Source: Symsagittifera roscoffensis
Lineage: Eukaryota > Xenacoelomorpha > Acoela > Convolutidae
DNA length: 64,000 nucleotides
Assembly: GCF_963678635.1 (NCBI RefSeq)
Contig: NW_026971106.1
Span: 1-64,000, forward strand
Direction: 5' to 3'
Shown: one piece after another, positions 1 to 11,659 of the stretch
Layout: each line of letters starts with the position of its first letter
Numbering within the stretch: position 1 is the stretch's first letter
Program-made: the position numbers and the translations under genes
Notes under the pieces: generated by a model
Told to the model about the DNA's origin: nothing
What the model saw: the letters and a program-made list of their open reading frames with translations, nothing else
The model's database searches: none

Positions 1-3000
1 AAGGGAATTGTGTTCGTCGCAAAGAATCACCATTAAAATTCAAAATGTGTCCAGGAGTGATCTTAACACTTATTTTTCTCCAACTCAGGTACTCTCGGCT
101 CTGCATTGTTTCGCTGTTGATTAAATCCATATCTGGTGCAACAAAAACCTCTACTAATTTATCTGTAAGGGTGGCATAATCCACGATACAAGTTTGCCCC
201 TGATGGATTCCACAAATATTTCGCGTACATCTCATAATGCACTCAGGGTAAAATAAAATCCACTCATAGTCCGTAACAATTTTGTTTAAATGAGATGTGC
301 CCTGTTAAAAGAAAATAAATATTTTAAACTTGTAAAATTACGCTCAACTTTTCAAAAATTAACAAGCTAGTCTCTATAGGTTACCTATAGCAATGATTCC
401 TAATGAAATCTTCCAACAAGTTGCTTAACAAGATCATTAAGTAAGCTATTTTTAAACATTTTTTAACTTTGATTAGCTAAATTTTCAGTGGTGCTTACTT
501 GATGCGATGCCCGCTTCCATAGATGAGAATTTTTTGGGGAAATTTCGTCAACACTAATAATCTTTTTATATGGCACCCCTGAATTGTAAATGTTCTGACA
601 ATGACTTTCAAATGACTCTTTTTCCGCAATACGCTTTCCGAAAACTTTCATTATCATTGGCTCCTCAATGTCGTTCCAAGTTGATACGAAGCAACAATTT
701 TCTCCAATTATTTCTACACATCGCTCTATTTCAGACTCTTGCAATGGTCGTCGCTCTATTAAACGCAAAAGCTCTTGGCCAGCGGGGTCTACCATTCTAA
801 CAAAGTTGTTCAAGAAGTGGAAATTTGATGTGAACAAAAACGAACAAGCCTCGAATATGTTGTACCCAGTTATGTTGGGTAATTGACAGCAATCACCATT
901 GGCAATTACAGCAACACCACCGAACATCTCATTGCGTCCTTTCAATCTTCTAAGAATAATGTCCACTGTATTCCACGTTTCAGCGCTTATCAGACTTATT
1001 TCTTCGATAAACAAAACCTGCAGGCGCTCTAACAAAGTCTTTCTTTCATTGTCTCTGTTCAGTTTCAGTAATGCTTGATTAGCTGATGACATTGAATCAA
1101 GTTTGTTTACGCCTAATTTGAACAATTTATGCAAATGTTCACCATTCAGTTTATCTGCACGTCGTGAGGGAAGAGATGTCAAAAAAGAAACCAATCCGTT
1201 GCAAAGGGTATACGCTAGGATCAAACCACTCACGAAAGTTTTACCTGTTCCAGGTCGTCCTAAATAAAAAAATATGGATGCTAAAATGTCAGATTTATAA
1301 TTTTATATTTTTTAAAAATGTACAAATTGCTTGTGCTCATTACCAATTTCGAGATTCAGTATCAATATTAACATTTTTCAACATAAGTATGAACAGAAAG
1401 GACAAACAAATAACAGAGCTAACAAAAATTGTACCCAAAATAATTTGATGTTTGTTGTATGTAGCTGTCTGTTGACTGAACTTCTGTCGTAGGAATTTGA
1501 TGATACGTCGCAGAACAATCTTTTGCTCACGGAAAGAACACATCATTTGGCCCGGACCAGATTGGAAATCAGGGAACCAGTAGTTAGAAACTGAGTTTAA
1601 ATCTAGCGGCAAATTTGGGATATTCAATTGACGGACTCTTTCGAACAATCTCAGTTGGCTTTGCGCACAAAAATCCTCAACAGATAGTATAATTCTACTA
1701 TGCATGGACTGAATTAGAACTAGAGGTGGTTCAACATAATCATTAGACTCTATGTTTAGCAGCGCACAGAAGGCTTCTTTAGCGGAAAGTATTTTACTCG
1801 AAAAAGTCAAAACGCCTCCTGGTTGGAAACGGAGGTCTTTCATTACATAAATTTTCAAAAGTTTAAGTATGTCATCTTCATGATAAGTATCTTTCTTGTC
1901 GAGCAAATCAGAGTATACAAAGCTATCGATGAGGCGAGAGGAAGAAAAAAGATCTAGCTCAGTATGAAAACATCCGAATCGAAGCAGGAACGAAACAAGA
2001 AAATTAATTGTGTCCCTTGGAGAAACGGTTCGAAAAACTATTTCTGGTAACAAACTGTTAAAATCATTTTTAGCTGTGTAAAAATTAATTTCTGACGACG
2101 ACAAGGTACTCAACAATTCCATTTTTCGAACGTTATCAAGATGAAAATGTTCACGTTGAGGTATGTATAAAAATTCTCGAACGATGTTGACTCCTTGAGG
2201 CCGAATATAAACAAAATGACCAAAACAATCTACCCACGGATATAGTTTTTTGTTTTCCGCCATGGCAAACAACATTTTTCCTGATTTTGATTTTTTCTCC
2301 CGTTGAAAACATTTGAAATAAATTTCAACGTTACTTATTACAAGTAATTCTGGCGGACGCAAACTAAAACTTGTCATATTGTCGATGCTCTCATTTGTAT
2401 TAAGAACGTCAGTCTGGAGTTGTTTTTGATTATAAGTGATTTGTTTATGAGCCGGATAGTTCTTAATATGAATGCGGAAATTGAAGGAGTTAATATTATT
2501 ATCGAAGTTTGGAACATAGTCAACAGTTGTTCGGAAACGATCTTTCAATTTCACTGTTCTCAACTCTGCTGGTAAATTCTGTATGTGGATAAAAATCATA
2601 TTTGTGAAAACATATGGCAACCCAAGCAACCAAAAAACTGATTCGGTTATTGAGAGCATTTGGCACCTTATGTTTTCTGTTTGACGTTGTGTTTTTCTCT
2701 CATGTTCAATGAGAAATTTAACTGACGCTAAATGTTTATTTTGAATGCCATCATCACGCAGTCTAAAATGTTTTCCATCTTTTCCACTTGTTATTCTAGC
2801 ATCTGAGTGTTCTTCAGGTTTTGCACTATAATGAGTCAAGTAAAAACTAGAAAATTGGCTTGTCGTTTTTAGTAAAGTTAAACTTGATTGAGTAATAGCA
2901 AAAAGTTTAGCATTTGTGGGAAGCATATGTTCGCCTGTGGAGGCTGCATACATGTATTTCTCACAGTTTAATGGCTCTTTGATTTGGAAATCATTCACTT

Positions 3001-6000
3001 CATTTATTTCTCCTAATCCTAATTTAACAAGTAAGCTTTGTGCACATTCTGGATATTGCTGTTTAATTTCCATCATCCAAGGACAATGAGAAGCAGGATA
3101 TGGTGGAGTACGACAAACTTTATTTCCTTCAAGATCTTTTCGTTTCATACATCGGAAACCCCCCTTTTGACAAGAATGCGTATGTATTTTCATGCAGTTC
3201 TCAACTAGATCGTCAAAATTTAAATTGTTGACTAGGCCTGAAGAAGATTGCAACAGCTCAAAAAAAGCATTAAAGATGTTTTTCTCAGAGCATTGAATGT
3301 TTTCGGAACAGAATGTGTTTGGTTCAACCCATATTAAAATGTGATAATGTGGTAAGTTTCCAGCTGTTGTTTGAAACTCTGCCCTACCCCAAATTTTTCT
3401 AACTTTTCCCACTAAATTTTCTCTAGAGTTCAAAAGCAAGTCTATCAAGTATTTGACACTTCTGCTCCAACATCTTACAATCGTGGACATATACGTTTTT
3501 TTAGCTTCATCTCTTATTTCTTGATCACATTCTGAGTAAAATTGCTCGATAGCATCGATAATTGGAGCGACACCTGGATGTGTTTTTTGATTACATGTGA
3601 TTGTTAAAAACAAGGAAACCATTTCTGTTGAAATTGCCGATGCAAGTTCTTTTACGCGACAGTTTGTATCATTTAACTCAAATGAAAGTTTTTTGAATAA
3701 TTTTGTTGATGTATTATTGATTTTCAAAGAAGAAAGTCCTCTCTGAAAAAAATCGTTTGAGTGTTTGCCCATCAAATTAAGATTTATTATGCAATCAGCC
3801 ATGTATTGAATATATCTTTGATGCGACGACGTTGACAGAGAGATATCAGTTAAACGAACTCTGAAGTTCTCAAGAAGACCAGCGAAACCATATTTTTTAC
3901 AAAATTTATCACTATCATAAAGAAAATAAGGAATTGCACCAGGACATGTGCCGTCTGATAACTGATGGTAAAAAATTGATGGGAAAAGGAGTGCTTCTGG
4001 TTGTAATAATGAAATTGATGAACAACTATTTGTCGCGACTAAACACTGGAAAAAGCGTTTTTGTTTGAGATTACTGGTCAATTGAGTGTGTGGTCTATGT
4101 AGAACGGTTAAATACGTGTTAAAGAGCAGTTCTACTGGCGCATTTTTGAGATCGTCACTTTTTTTTTCATGTTCTACTCCAAGAAACCTTGCACCTGCAT
4201 CGACATCAATATGAGAAACATCTGAAATAGTTTCAGATGAGGTGGGACCAAAAAAAAACGACTTCTCGATGTCGTGATCAAAAAAGTTGGCGGGTACAAC
4301 GGTTTCATCTTCCTCAGGACAGTTTTCTGAAAGTGGAACTTTTTCAATTACTTCATTTTTCAGCGAATCATCTATATCTATTTGTCCAAAATGATTTTTA
4401 CAAAATGAAAAATAACACTGCAAAATAGGACATCTCCATCTCGATTTTTTTTTGCAGCTCCTAATACAGCACATGTACTTTGTAGATGGAAAATCTGAGC
4501 ACAACGGGACAGTATGCAGCAAACATTTTATTTGTCTTTGACCACTAAAAAAATTTATTGTTCCCACAGACGGGCATGCAATCCTGGAATACACTTGCAA
4601 ACGTGTTTTTGTCTTTTGCGCCAACACTAGTGGATTAAAAGTGTCAAGAAAACTAGTAGTATTTTTAGAAATGTCTACTATGGTTGCAATTTTTGATGGA
4701 AGATATTTAAAGAACACCATTGATGTCAAAGTATTTTCAATTACTGTGAGTTGAAAATCATCTTGAAATTGCGACGGACAATTTTTTATAGATTTCCGAT
4801 TTGAAACAACCAAAATCATATTTGCATTTAATTTATAATGATCTTCTTTCTTGTCACCCTTTAGTAGCATCCAATCGTCAAAAAACTTGGAAACTTTTTG
4901 CCAGAAAAGATAAAAAGTATCGTTTGACAAAATTTCAAACGCGCTAAGAAAGTTATCAATGCAACTATTGAGATTTTTTCCTGTTTTAATGGAATTAATC
5001 AAGTGAAGAACGGATACTTTTTGATTTGTAATATTTTGAATCGCTGACTCGAATACTTCTGTTACATTTGATATCATATATAAAAACGAACATAAAAATT
5101 TGTAAACTCTGAATTTTTTATTATTTCCTACATTCTCTTTTACGGATGCCTTTGACGTGTATGTTGGAATTTGAAGATTCGAATGTGAACAAAAATCTGA
5201 AAAATCCGATGAAGTAGAATCCAGTGAATCTTTAATCAGTTTACTGAGGCGTAGAGGAATGTATGTTGAACTCTTCACACACTCATCAAACTGCTCCTCC
5301 GATGGCAGAAATTGCGGAGAGAAGTATGATTGTAACAGGTCGTCCTTCATATGAAATTCACTAGCAATTGCCCCCATTGTTTCAGTTGAATCCAATCGAT
5401 TTTTGAGAAACAAAGACTCTAAGCAGGGTAAAATTGTGTCACTTTTGACATTCAGATTTCTGTTGTTATGGAGATTGATGGAACCGACACCGTTCATGCC
5501 GCCTTTTGACAGAGACATCGTCCAAGTTGTAGAGAATGGGCCAACTTTGGTGGGAGTTGCTCCTCTGAGAGACGTATTAACGGGAGCCAGTCTATCAGCA
5601 TAGGTATGAGAAATGTTGCCAGCTGTTGGGTGCCTAGCTACATGATTCAAAAACAAGTCAGAACCAGCTTTATGCAATTCACATGAACAGATCCATAAAC
5701 CTTGCTCATCAATTGCAATAGCTGGTTTTACATCGAACGGCAAATACTTTGGTGCAAAATCAAAAAAGTCGGGACGTATACATTTCAATTTCTTTTTCCA
5801 ACTTGCAGAAAATGAAACAAATGAATTATCTAGATAATTCAAAAAATGAAAGAATTCAACACGACCGGTATTTTCTATGAACTCTGCACTACCACAAAAA
5901 CATCGAACCGTCGGGAAAGCAAATTTATTCATTGCTTCAATGTATTCCAATGAACCATATGAGGAAACTAACATCTCAAACTTTTTCAATTGATGTGTTA

Positions 6001-8106
6001 TGTCAATGAACAAGGTTTCGGCAAGTGAATCATTGCTGGCTTCGAAAAAATCAGGCCATGATGCTTTAAACGACAGTGGCATTTTTTCAAAAAAACTCTT
6101 TGAATTGGTAGACAAGGTGGTGAGAAAAAAAGTCAACATAACAGCTGGCCAAGCGTTTTTCCAAAGAACAGTCTTGCTGGTAAGATAGCTATTACACTGA
6201 GAACAAACAACGAAACTTGAGCCAGTTAATTTGTTACCAAATTTCCTTCTATAAACATGTTCAGCCTCCAAGGTAGAAAAAAGTAAAGGATACCAATCTG
6301 AGGCAACTCGCGAGCATTTCATGCACATCTGGAGGTCATTTTTACTATGTAAACCGAAATTGTCTACGTCAACACCTGAAAACCGTGCCTTTTTTGCCGG
6401 ACTGCAAAACTCATTTTCAGACGGTAATTTTTTGGATGATGGAAGATGATCTTTGTGAACCTGGCAATCTGATGAATGTAATTGCTGTGAACTACTCTGC
6501 AAAAATCTAAGCGTTGAACGCAGAGTTTTTGCAGTTTGCAGTTTATCACTAGATTCCACATCAAAATTCTTTTTATTGTCAACACATGATGTATATGATA
6601 CAACTTGATTTCTGTCTCCGAAAAGGTTTTCCCCGGTTAAAATGAGCCCTTCGTCGTTTAACAGATTTGTTTCTGAACTACCGTGAAAAAATCTAAGCGT
6701 TGGACGCAGAGTTTTTTCACTGCGCAGTTCAAGAACAGGTTCCCAGTGAGTGCCATCACATTGCAAGAAAAAAACAGGAGCATTAGAATGTACAAAATTG
6801 TCGTAAATTACCCAATGTTTATACTGCAATGCGTAAACAGCTATTTTAGCATCAACTAAAGATGTAAACGCTGCAATTTCTAGATCCCCTCCCCATGAAC
6901 CGTTTTCCCTCATTTTTGAATTTCTCAAATATTGAATCCTATCCGAGCTCATTGATTCACAGTATGCGCTATAGTGAGTTGATGTTAATGGACTATGTTG
7001 AAAATAATCACAAATTTTAGATCTAAGTATTTCAGCAAAATTTTGAGATCCTGTTACAAGAAAACTCAAAGACCCGAACAGACAATTGCCATCACGGAAA
7101 ATGGACGCAGTTTTCTTAGGCACCGAATTACTAATGGAACAGGAGAGAAACTGAATGTTGCAGTTAGCGAACCAGGGTATCTGTAGCGAAGCGGCTACTG
7201 ACAAGAGATACAACAAAGACGGGAAAATTTGAATGGATTGGTTGCTTTCCAGTATCCTCTTGAGCCAGAAATAATCGGCATTCTCCTAGAAAAAGATGAA
7301 AAATAAATGAAAATGCTATTGACTCGCAAAACTTAACTGCTAATCTTTGAGAGCTCAAAAACAGTTTTAATTTACAAATAAAAAGATCTTGTAAAAACTT
7401 CATTTTTCAAAATTTTTACCGCTAATGTGCGTGGATTGGTATGTTCCATCTCAGCTTGACCCGTACTTCCTAGTTCTGAACAGTCTCCATTAGAAACGTT
7501 TCCGCAGCGCTAAGTAAAAAATATACTTAATTAGTGTTTTAAGAATTTCTGTTTATTTTAACAAAGATTTTGTAATAATTTCTAAATGTTACATTTATTT
7601 TTAAATTTATTCACCTGTGAACACCCTAAATTGACTCTTTCCACCTCATTTTCTTCTACATATGTCAAGTTTGAACAGTTTCCATTAGGATTAGGTTCGC
7701 AGTTCTAAACAGGAGTTATCGAAAAACAATAAAATGGTGTGATTTATTATGAGTTTTTAATGACTAACTAATTTAAAAAAGTCTCTAACAAAAGGAAAAT
7801 ATGTTCAATCAATTGCCATCAAAGTCTTTGAATTCTTTGGGCCAACTCACTCTTGTGTACGTTTAAAAGAAAGAAACCATAAACCCTTGGCATTGTGATA
7901 AACAATAAAAAACTTTTATGATTTTACTGAAAAAGTGTTTGAAATGGTTCGCATCCTTTTAAAATATCAATTTTCACACATACCTCTACAACGGTTTGGA
8001 GACTCTCATTTAACGAATGTTGCTCGCAGAATTGAGACGAATGAGGTATGAAAAGTTGACATTTTCCACAAACATTTAACTTTCGCCGTTTCCTTTTTGG
8101 CGCCAT
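1..8106 (-). CDS. Helitron-type OTU-Rep-Pif1 helicase gene, six exons, 3' end outside window
   Basis: Replication protein of a rolling-circle (Helitron) transposon: nicks and joins DNA through an HUH domain and unwinds it with a Pif1-type helicase. Exons I infer: 8106-7984, 7704-7615, 7509-7420, 7285-1435, 1259-499 and 301-1. All joints keep frame; the split codon at 1435/1259 rebuilds the first Gly of Walker A (GRPGTGKT, about 1257-1234). Exon 1 has a CxxC-x9-CxxH motif. OTU-like domain near nt 7100-6735: DGNC (catalytic Cys near residue 169) and THWEP (His). Cys-rich pairs follow. Helitron N-terminal-like segment (LLQPEALLFPS) near 4000. Rep motif FLTITCN near 3600 and HUH motif PHYHILIW at 3330-3353; the motif 3 tyrosines are unclear (KYMY near 2950). 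Helicase: FIEEIS (Walker B), GDCCQLPNI, then RRTQFP at the left edge. No stop or frameshift in about 2,400 codons, so it may be functional. Splice sites are read by eye, without transcript support. Confidence 0.88.
6497..6534. repeat. palindromic element copy 1, inside Helitron exon 4
   Basis: Outer arms CTGCAAAAA and TTTTTGCAG surround the core TCTAAGCGTTGAACGCAGAG, which has its own GCGTT/AACGC stem. The copy is read through in frame and encodes the peptide TLRSTLRF just after the OTU-like domain. Confidence 0.85.
6683..6720. repeat. palindromic element copy 2, inside Helitron exon 4
   Basis: Same core with one change (GCGTTGGACGC), but different outer arms, GTGAAAAAA and TTTTTTCAC, again complementary. 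It encodes TLRPTLRF in frame, about 60 residues before the first copy in the protein. Confidence 0.85.
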
Positions 8107-8133
8107 TTAATTTGTGGGTCGATCGCGAAACCT

Positions 8134-8140
8134 CTGAAAA
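8134..8140 (-). promoter_or_regulatory. splice acceptor 5' of the Helitron start codon
   Basis: TTTTCAG on the minus strand, 27 nt before the chosen ATG (8106). This is the consensus nematode acceptor. It could be a spliced-leader trans-splice site or the end of an intron in the 5' UTR. It supports 8106 as the true start. Confidence 0.55.
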
Positions 8141-8187
8141 TAATTAAAGATTGTTGGTCCGCTCAGCAAAGTTGCAATTTCATCTAT

Positions 8188-8217
8188 CGAAATCTAAGCG
8201 TTGAACGCAGAGTTTCG
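8188..8217. repeat. palindromic element copy 3, upstream of the Helitron start
   Basis: Core identical to copy 1, with a third arm pair, CGAAA and TTTCG. It lies in the 308-bp gap between the two genes, outside predicted coding sequence. Confidence 0.8.
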
Positions 8218-8283
8218 TAAAAATTTGAGCAGAAATGCATTACTTTCAACAAATTTAAATAACTTTGATGATAAGTTTGGATT

Positions 8284-8348
8284 GTTAATTGACGACAGAT
8301 AACTGGAATGTTAATTGACGACAGATAACTTGCAACTTGCAACTTGAA
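8284..8348. repeat. short direct repeats between the two genes
   Basis: A 21-nt sequence (GTTAATTGACGA plus CAGATAACT) occurs at 8284-8304 and 8310-8330. It is followed by two copies of the 7-nt unit TTGCAAC. No function is suggested. Confidence 0.85.
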
Positions 8349-8414
8349 CAAAATTATAATTAAGGTGCACTTTAGAACCACGTATCTTCAATATTTACAT
8401 TGAGCTATGTTTAT

Positions 8415-9397
8415 TTACAGTTTATTCGGCATTTTGTTTATAATAACGCGAAAACATTTAGAATACACTTCCTCAGAGTAATGCACATTGTCACCTGCCC
8501 TCAGAGATGAAGCATTAAGTTTAACATCCCTTGGGAATGCGATGAAGCGCTGCCCATATTTTTTCAAAATTTGTTCATTGAAACAAGCTATAGTTGATTT
8601 TGATACTTCTCTAGGAAAAACTTTAATAAATCCAACTTCGATTTGTTTTCCTTCCAAAACATTCACCAAATTGTTCATACAACTCATCGCCTCGCTGACC
8701 GATATTGGTGAACTATTATACTTTAGGTGATAACTCAGATCGTTTCCACCAACACAAAGCAGTACTTTGAATGTCAATGATGGGCTTTTTCAACAGTTGG
8801 AGTAAAAACATTTATGATTTTCCACTTTGATGTTCTGTTTAAAAATCCATATTTAAAAAAAATATTATATTGCCATTGTGATAGGACTAACTTGTTTTTC
8901 TATTTTAGATATAAAATTTATCGGATTTGAAAATCTTCAAATACAGCAACGTTTCACAGAAAGAACTATCAACATTTTTTTTCTTCGGAAAATCAATTTA
9001 AGTTTTGTTTATCTCAATATCAATCTTGAAAAATGAACTGCAGAAGTTTAGGAGCTAAAGATTTAAAATAGTCAACTAAAAACCTATACTTTAAATTGTT
9101 TTATTTGTAGTTATCGGAAGCCCATCACTGATTAGAGGGTTCATCCTCTCAATTTCCTCAATATAATTTCCCCATTGCCAAAGTTTCATTCCTGGGACTC
9201 CAAAGAAACGATAACAATCTTGATGAGCTGGATACATGTGCTCAAAAGTTTTTACTGCCCTCTCCATATGATTTATATGGCTATCGCCAAAAATGAGAAC
9301 CCTAAAGAAATTATTTGATTAAAAAATTCAAAAATTGCCAACCAAATGAAATCAATAAAACTAACGGGGTGACGCCAACTCGATTAAAAGTATTCAT
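8415..9397 (-). CDS. small SGNH/GDSL-type hydrolase, three exons
   Basis: Predicted esterase/lipase-fold hydrolase of 184 residues. Exons I infer: 9397-9366, 9301-9129 and 8764-8415, with introns of 64 and 364 bp that preserve frame. Block I is VLIFGDSH (nucleophile Ser, residue about 18). A Gly-containing GVPGMKLW stretch fits block II. ILLCVGGNDL is block III (oxyanion Asn), formed across the second intron. DNVH near the C-terminus fits block V (Asp/His). The length suits a minimal SGNH domain with no signal peptide visible. AATAAA overlaps the stop (8410-8415). It lies upstream of the Helitron gene on the same strand, 308 bp apart, so it may be transposon cargo, a co-transcribed gene or a host gene. 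SGNH domains occur in some CR1-like retrotransposons; a Helitron link is inferred only from position. The last intron has a weak acceptor (ATTCAAAG), the least certain joint. Confidence 0.75.
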
Positions 9398-9412
9398 AAT
9401 TATCTTGATGTA

Positions 9413-9419
9413 CTGAAAT
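9413..9419 (-). promoter_or_regulatory. splice acceptor 5' of the SGNH hydrolase start codon
   Basis: ATTTCAG on the minus strand lies 16 nt before ATG 9397. The arrangement matches that of the Helitron gene and suggests trans-splicing or a leader intron. It supports the short first exon. Confidence 0.5.
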
Positions 9420-9423
9420 TCGA

Positions 9424-9622
9424 AAATCTCTAAAATAATTAAAGCTATACACTTTTTAACATTATATACATTTTAAAGAATTTAGGCTGAACAAGATATA
9501 CACATTTGAGATTTACTGTGAAAGTAGAAAACCTCTGAGAAAAATTAAGGCTATACACATTTTTACATTATATACATTTGAAAGAATTTACGCGTTACAA
9601 GAAATGCACATTTGTGATTTAC
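9424..9622. repeat. two diverged copies of a ~106-bp direct repeat
   Basis: GCTATACAC and TTATATACATTT blocks recur at about 9444 and 9550 with similar flanks ending in GATTTAC. From here to about 10,010 I see only AT-rich sequence and a short repeat of ATGACGATTCAATTA (about 9,890-9,926). No gene is evident. Confidence 0.7.
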
Positions 9623-10024
9623 ACATTTTAAACATGAAATATTACGCTGGTTGAACTCTTTTCTATATTTAAAAGTTATATTTTGAATTCTCCAAACAAT
9701 TTTTCTTTAAGTATTTAACTTTCTACAACCTGAATTTTTTCATTGAAATGTTCAAGCCAGTTTTAGTAACTTTTTAGTTGCTTTGAAACAAAACAACAGA
9801 ATTCTTGTTGATTGCAACATTTCATCATCAGCAACAATTGAATTACTAACGTTATTAAGTTATTAATTACGAAACATTATACTAGAATTATGACGATTCA
9901 ATTAAAGATTATGACGATTCAATTATTTCTCCGCCAAGGTCAACATCAATGTAAAAGAGAAGGATATTAGAAGCCGTAACATCTGTACATGTTTCGAATA
10001 GAAGTTTACGACTAATGTCTTTAT

Positions 10025-11560
10025 TCAACTAAAACACTTAATTTGCATCTACAAGTAGTGAATTGAAAACGAAAGAACCATTCATCTTATAAATTGAAAC
10101 AGTATTTTCTACCTTTTAAAAATTAAACTTCAAATAAAAAAATGATTTATTCTATTAGATGCAAAAACAGTGTTTCAGTTTTTGTGTCCAAGTTACTCAT
10201 CTTTCAACTTTGAATTGAGGGATATTAGAGACCAAAACTTCTGTCAATTTTTCGATACAAAACGTTCACGTTTCCAGTCTTTATTCGAACTAAAACACTT
10301 AATTTGCATCTACCCTTGAACTGTTAGAAAATTTAAAACCGTTTTGAAAACCATGTCTGATTCCTAGCCAAAATTGAAAAAATTTTTTGAAAACAAGACC
10401 TATTTGGATAGATGCAAAAGTAAATGTGTTAGTTGTAGCCCAATTTGTTCGTCATTCATCTTTGATAGGTTTAAAACGTTAACTTCTCCAGTCTTTGATC
10501 GAACTAAAACACTTAAATTGCATCTACCCTTAACCTGTTTAAAAATTTGAAAATTGTTTTGGAAACCAAGTCTGTTTCTTAATGGAATTTGAATAAAAAA
10601 CATTTTATTTTTTGAAAACAAGACCTAATTGCATAGATGCAAAAGAAAGTGTGTTAGTTGTAGCCCAATTTGTTCGTCATTCATCTTTGATAGGTTTAAA
10701 ACGTTCACTTCTCCATTCTTTAATCGAACTAAAACACTCAAATTGCATCTACCCTTGAACTGTTTAAAATTTTGAAAATTGTTTTGGATACCAAGTCTGT
10801 TTCTTAATCAAACTTGAAAAAAACATTTTAACTTTTGAAAACAAGACCCATTTGGATAGATGCAAAAGTAAATGTGTTAGTTGTAGCCCTATTTGTTCTT
10901 CATTCATCTTTGATAGGTTCAAAACGTTCAATTCTCTAGTATTTAATCGAACTAAAACACTTAAATTGCATATTCCCTTGAATTGTTTAAAAATTTAAAA
11001 ATCTGTTTTGAAAACCAAGTCTGTTTCTCAATCAATTTTGAAAAACAAATTTTGAAAACAAGACCTATTTGGATAGATGCAAAAACAAGTGTGTTAGTTG
11101 TAGCCCAATTTGTTCGTCATTCCTCATTGATTGGTTCAAGACGTTCTGTCTCCAGTCTTTAATCGAACTAAAACACTTAAATTGCATCTACCCTTGAATA
11201 GTTTAAAATTTAAAAACCATTTCGAAAACCAAGTCTGATTTCTAATGAAATTTGAAAAAAAAAGATTGAAAACGAGACCTATTTGGATATATGCAAAAGT
11301 AAGTGTTTTAGTTGTAGCCCAAATTGTTTGATATTCATCTTCGATAGGTTCAAAACGTTCACTTCTCCAGTCTTTAATCGAACTAAAACACTTAAATTGC
11401 ATCTACGCTTGAACTGTTTAAAAATTGTTTTTAAAACCAAGTCTGATTCCTAATCAAATTTGAAAAAAAAAAATTCAAAACGAGACCTATTTCGATAGAT
11501 GCAAAAGTAAGTGTTTTAGTTGTAGCCCAATTTGTTCGATATTCATCTTCGATATCTTCC
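10025..11560. repeat. tandem array of ~220-bp repeats with inverted arms
   Basis: The block AACTAAAACACTTA followed by a TTGCATCTA arm starts near 10025, 10287, 10501, 10726, 10949, 11165 and 11380. Spacing is 262, then 214-225 bp. About 100 bp after most copies comes the near-complement TAGATGCAAAAGTAAGTG then TTTTAGTT. Each unit therefore contains a ~25-nt inverted repeat, followed by a conserved TAGCCCAATTTGTTCG region. Copies are diverged and the open frames are repeat-derived. It could be a minisatellite inside a transposon or expanded MITE-like elements. The following ~100 bp (11,560-11,660) shows nothing recognisable. Confidence 0.85.
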
Positions 11561-11659
11561 ACCAACAGACATTTTGAGGGATAACGCTAAAACGAAAACA
11601 CGTAAACTTATCAAATTTTGGAACAAGCCTAGCTGAATGGATAACAATTAAAAAAAACT

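Noticed and set aside
8184..8381. 65-codon minus-strand frame containing TLRSTLRF
   Set aside because: The peptide comes from the third palindrome copy; no splice link to the Helitron gene or domain supports a real protein.
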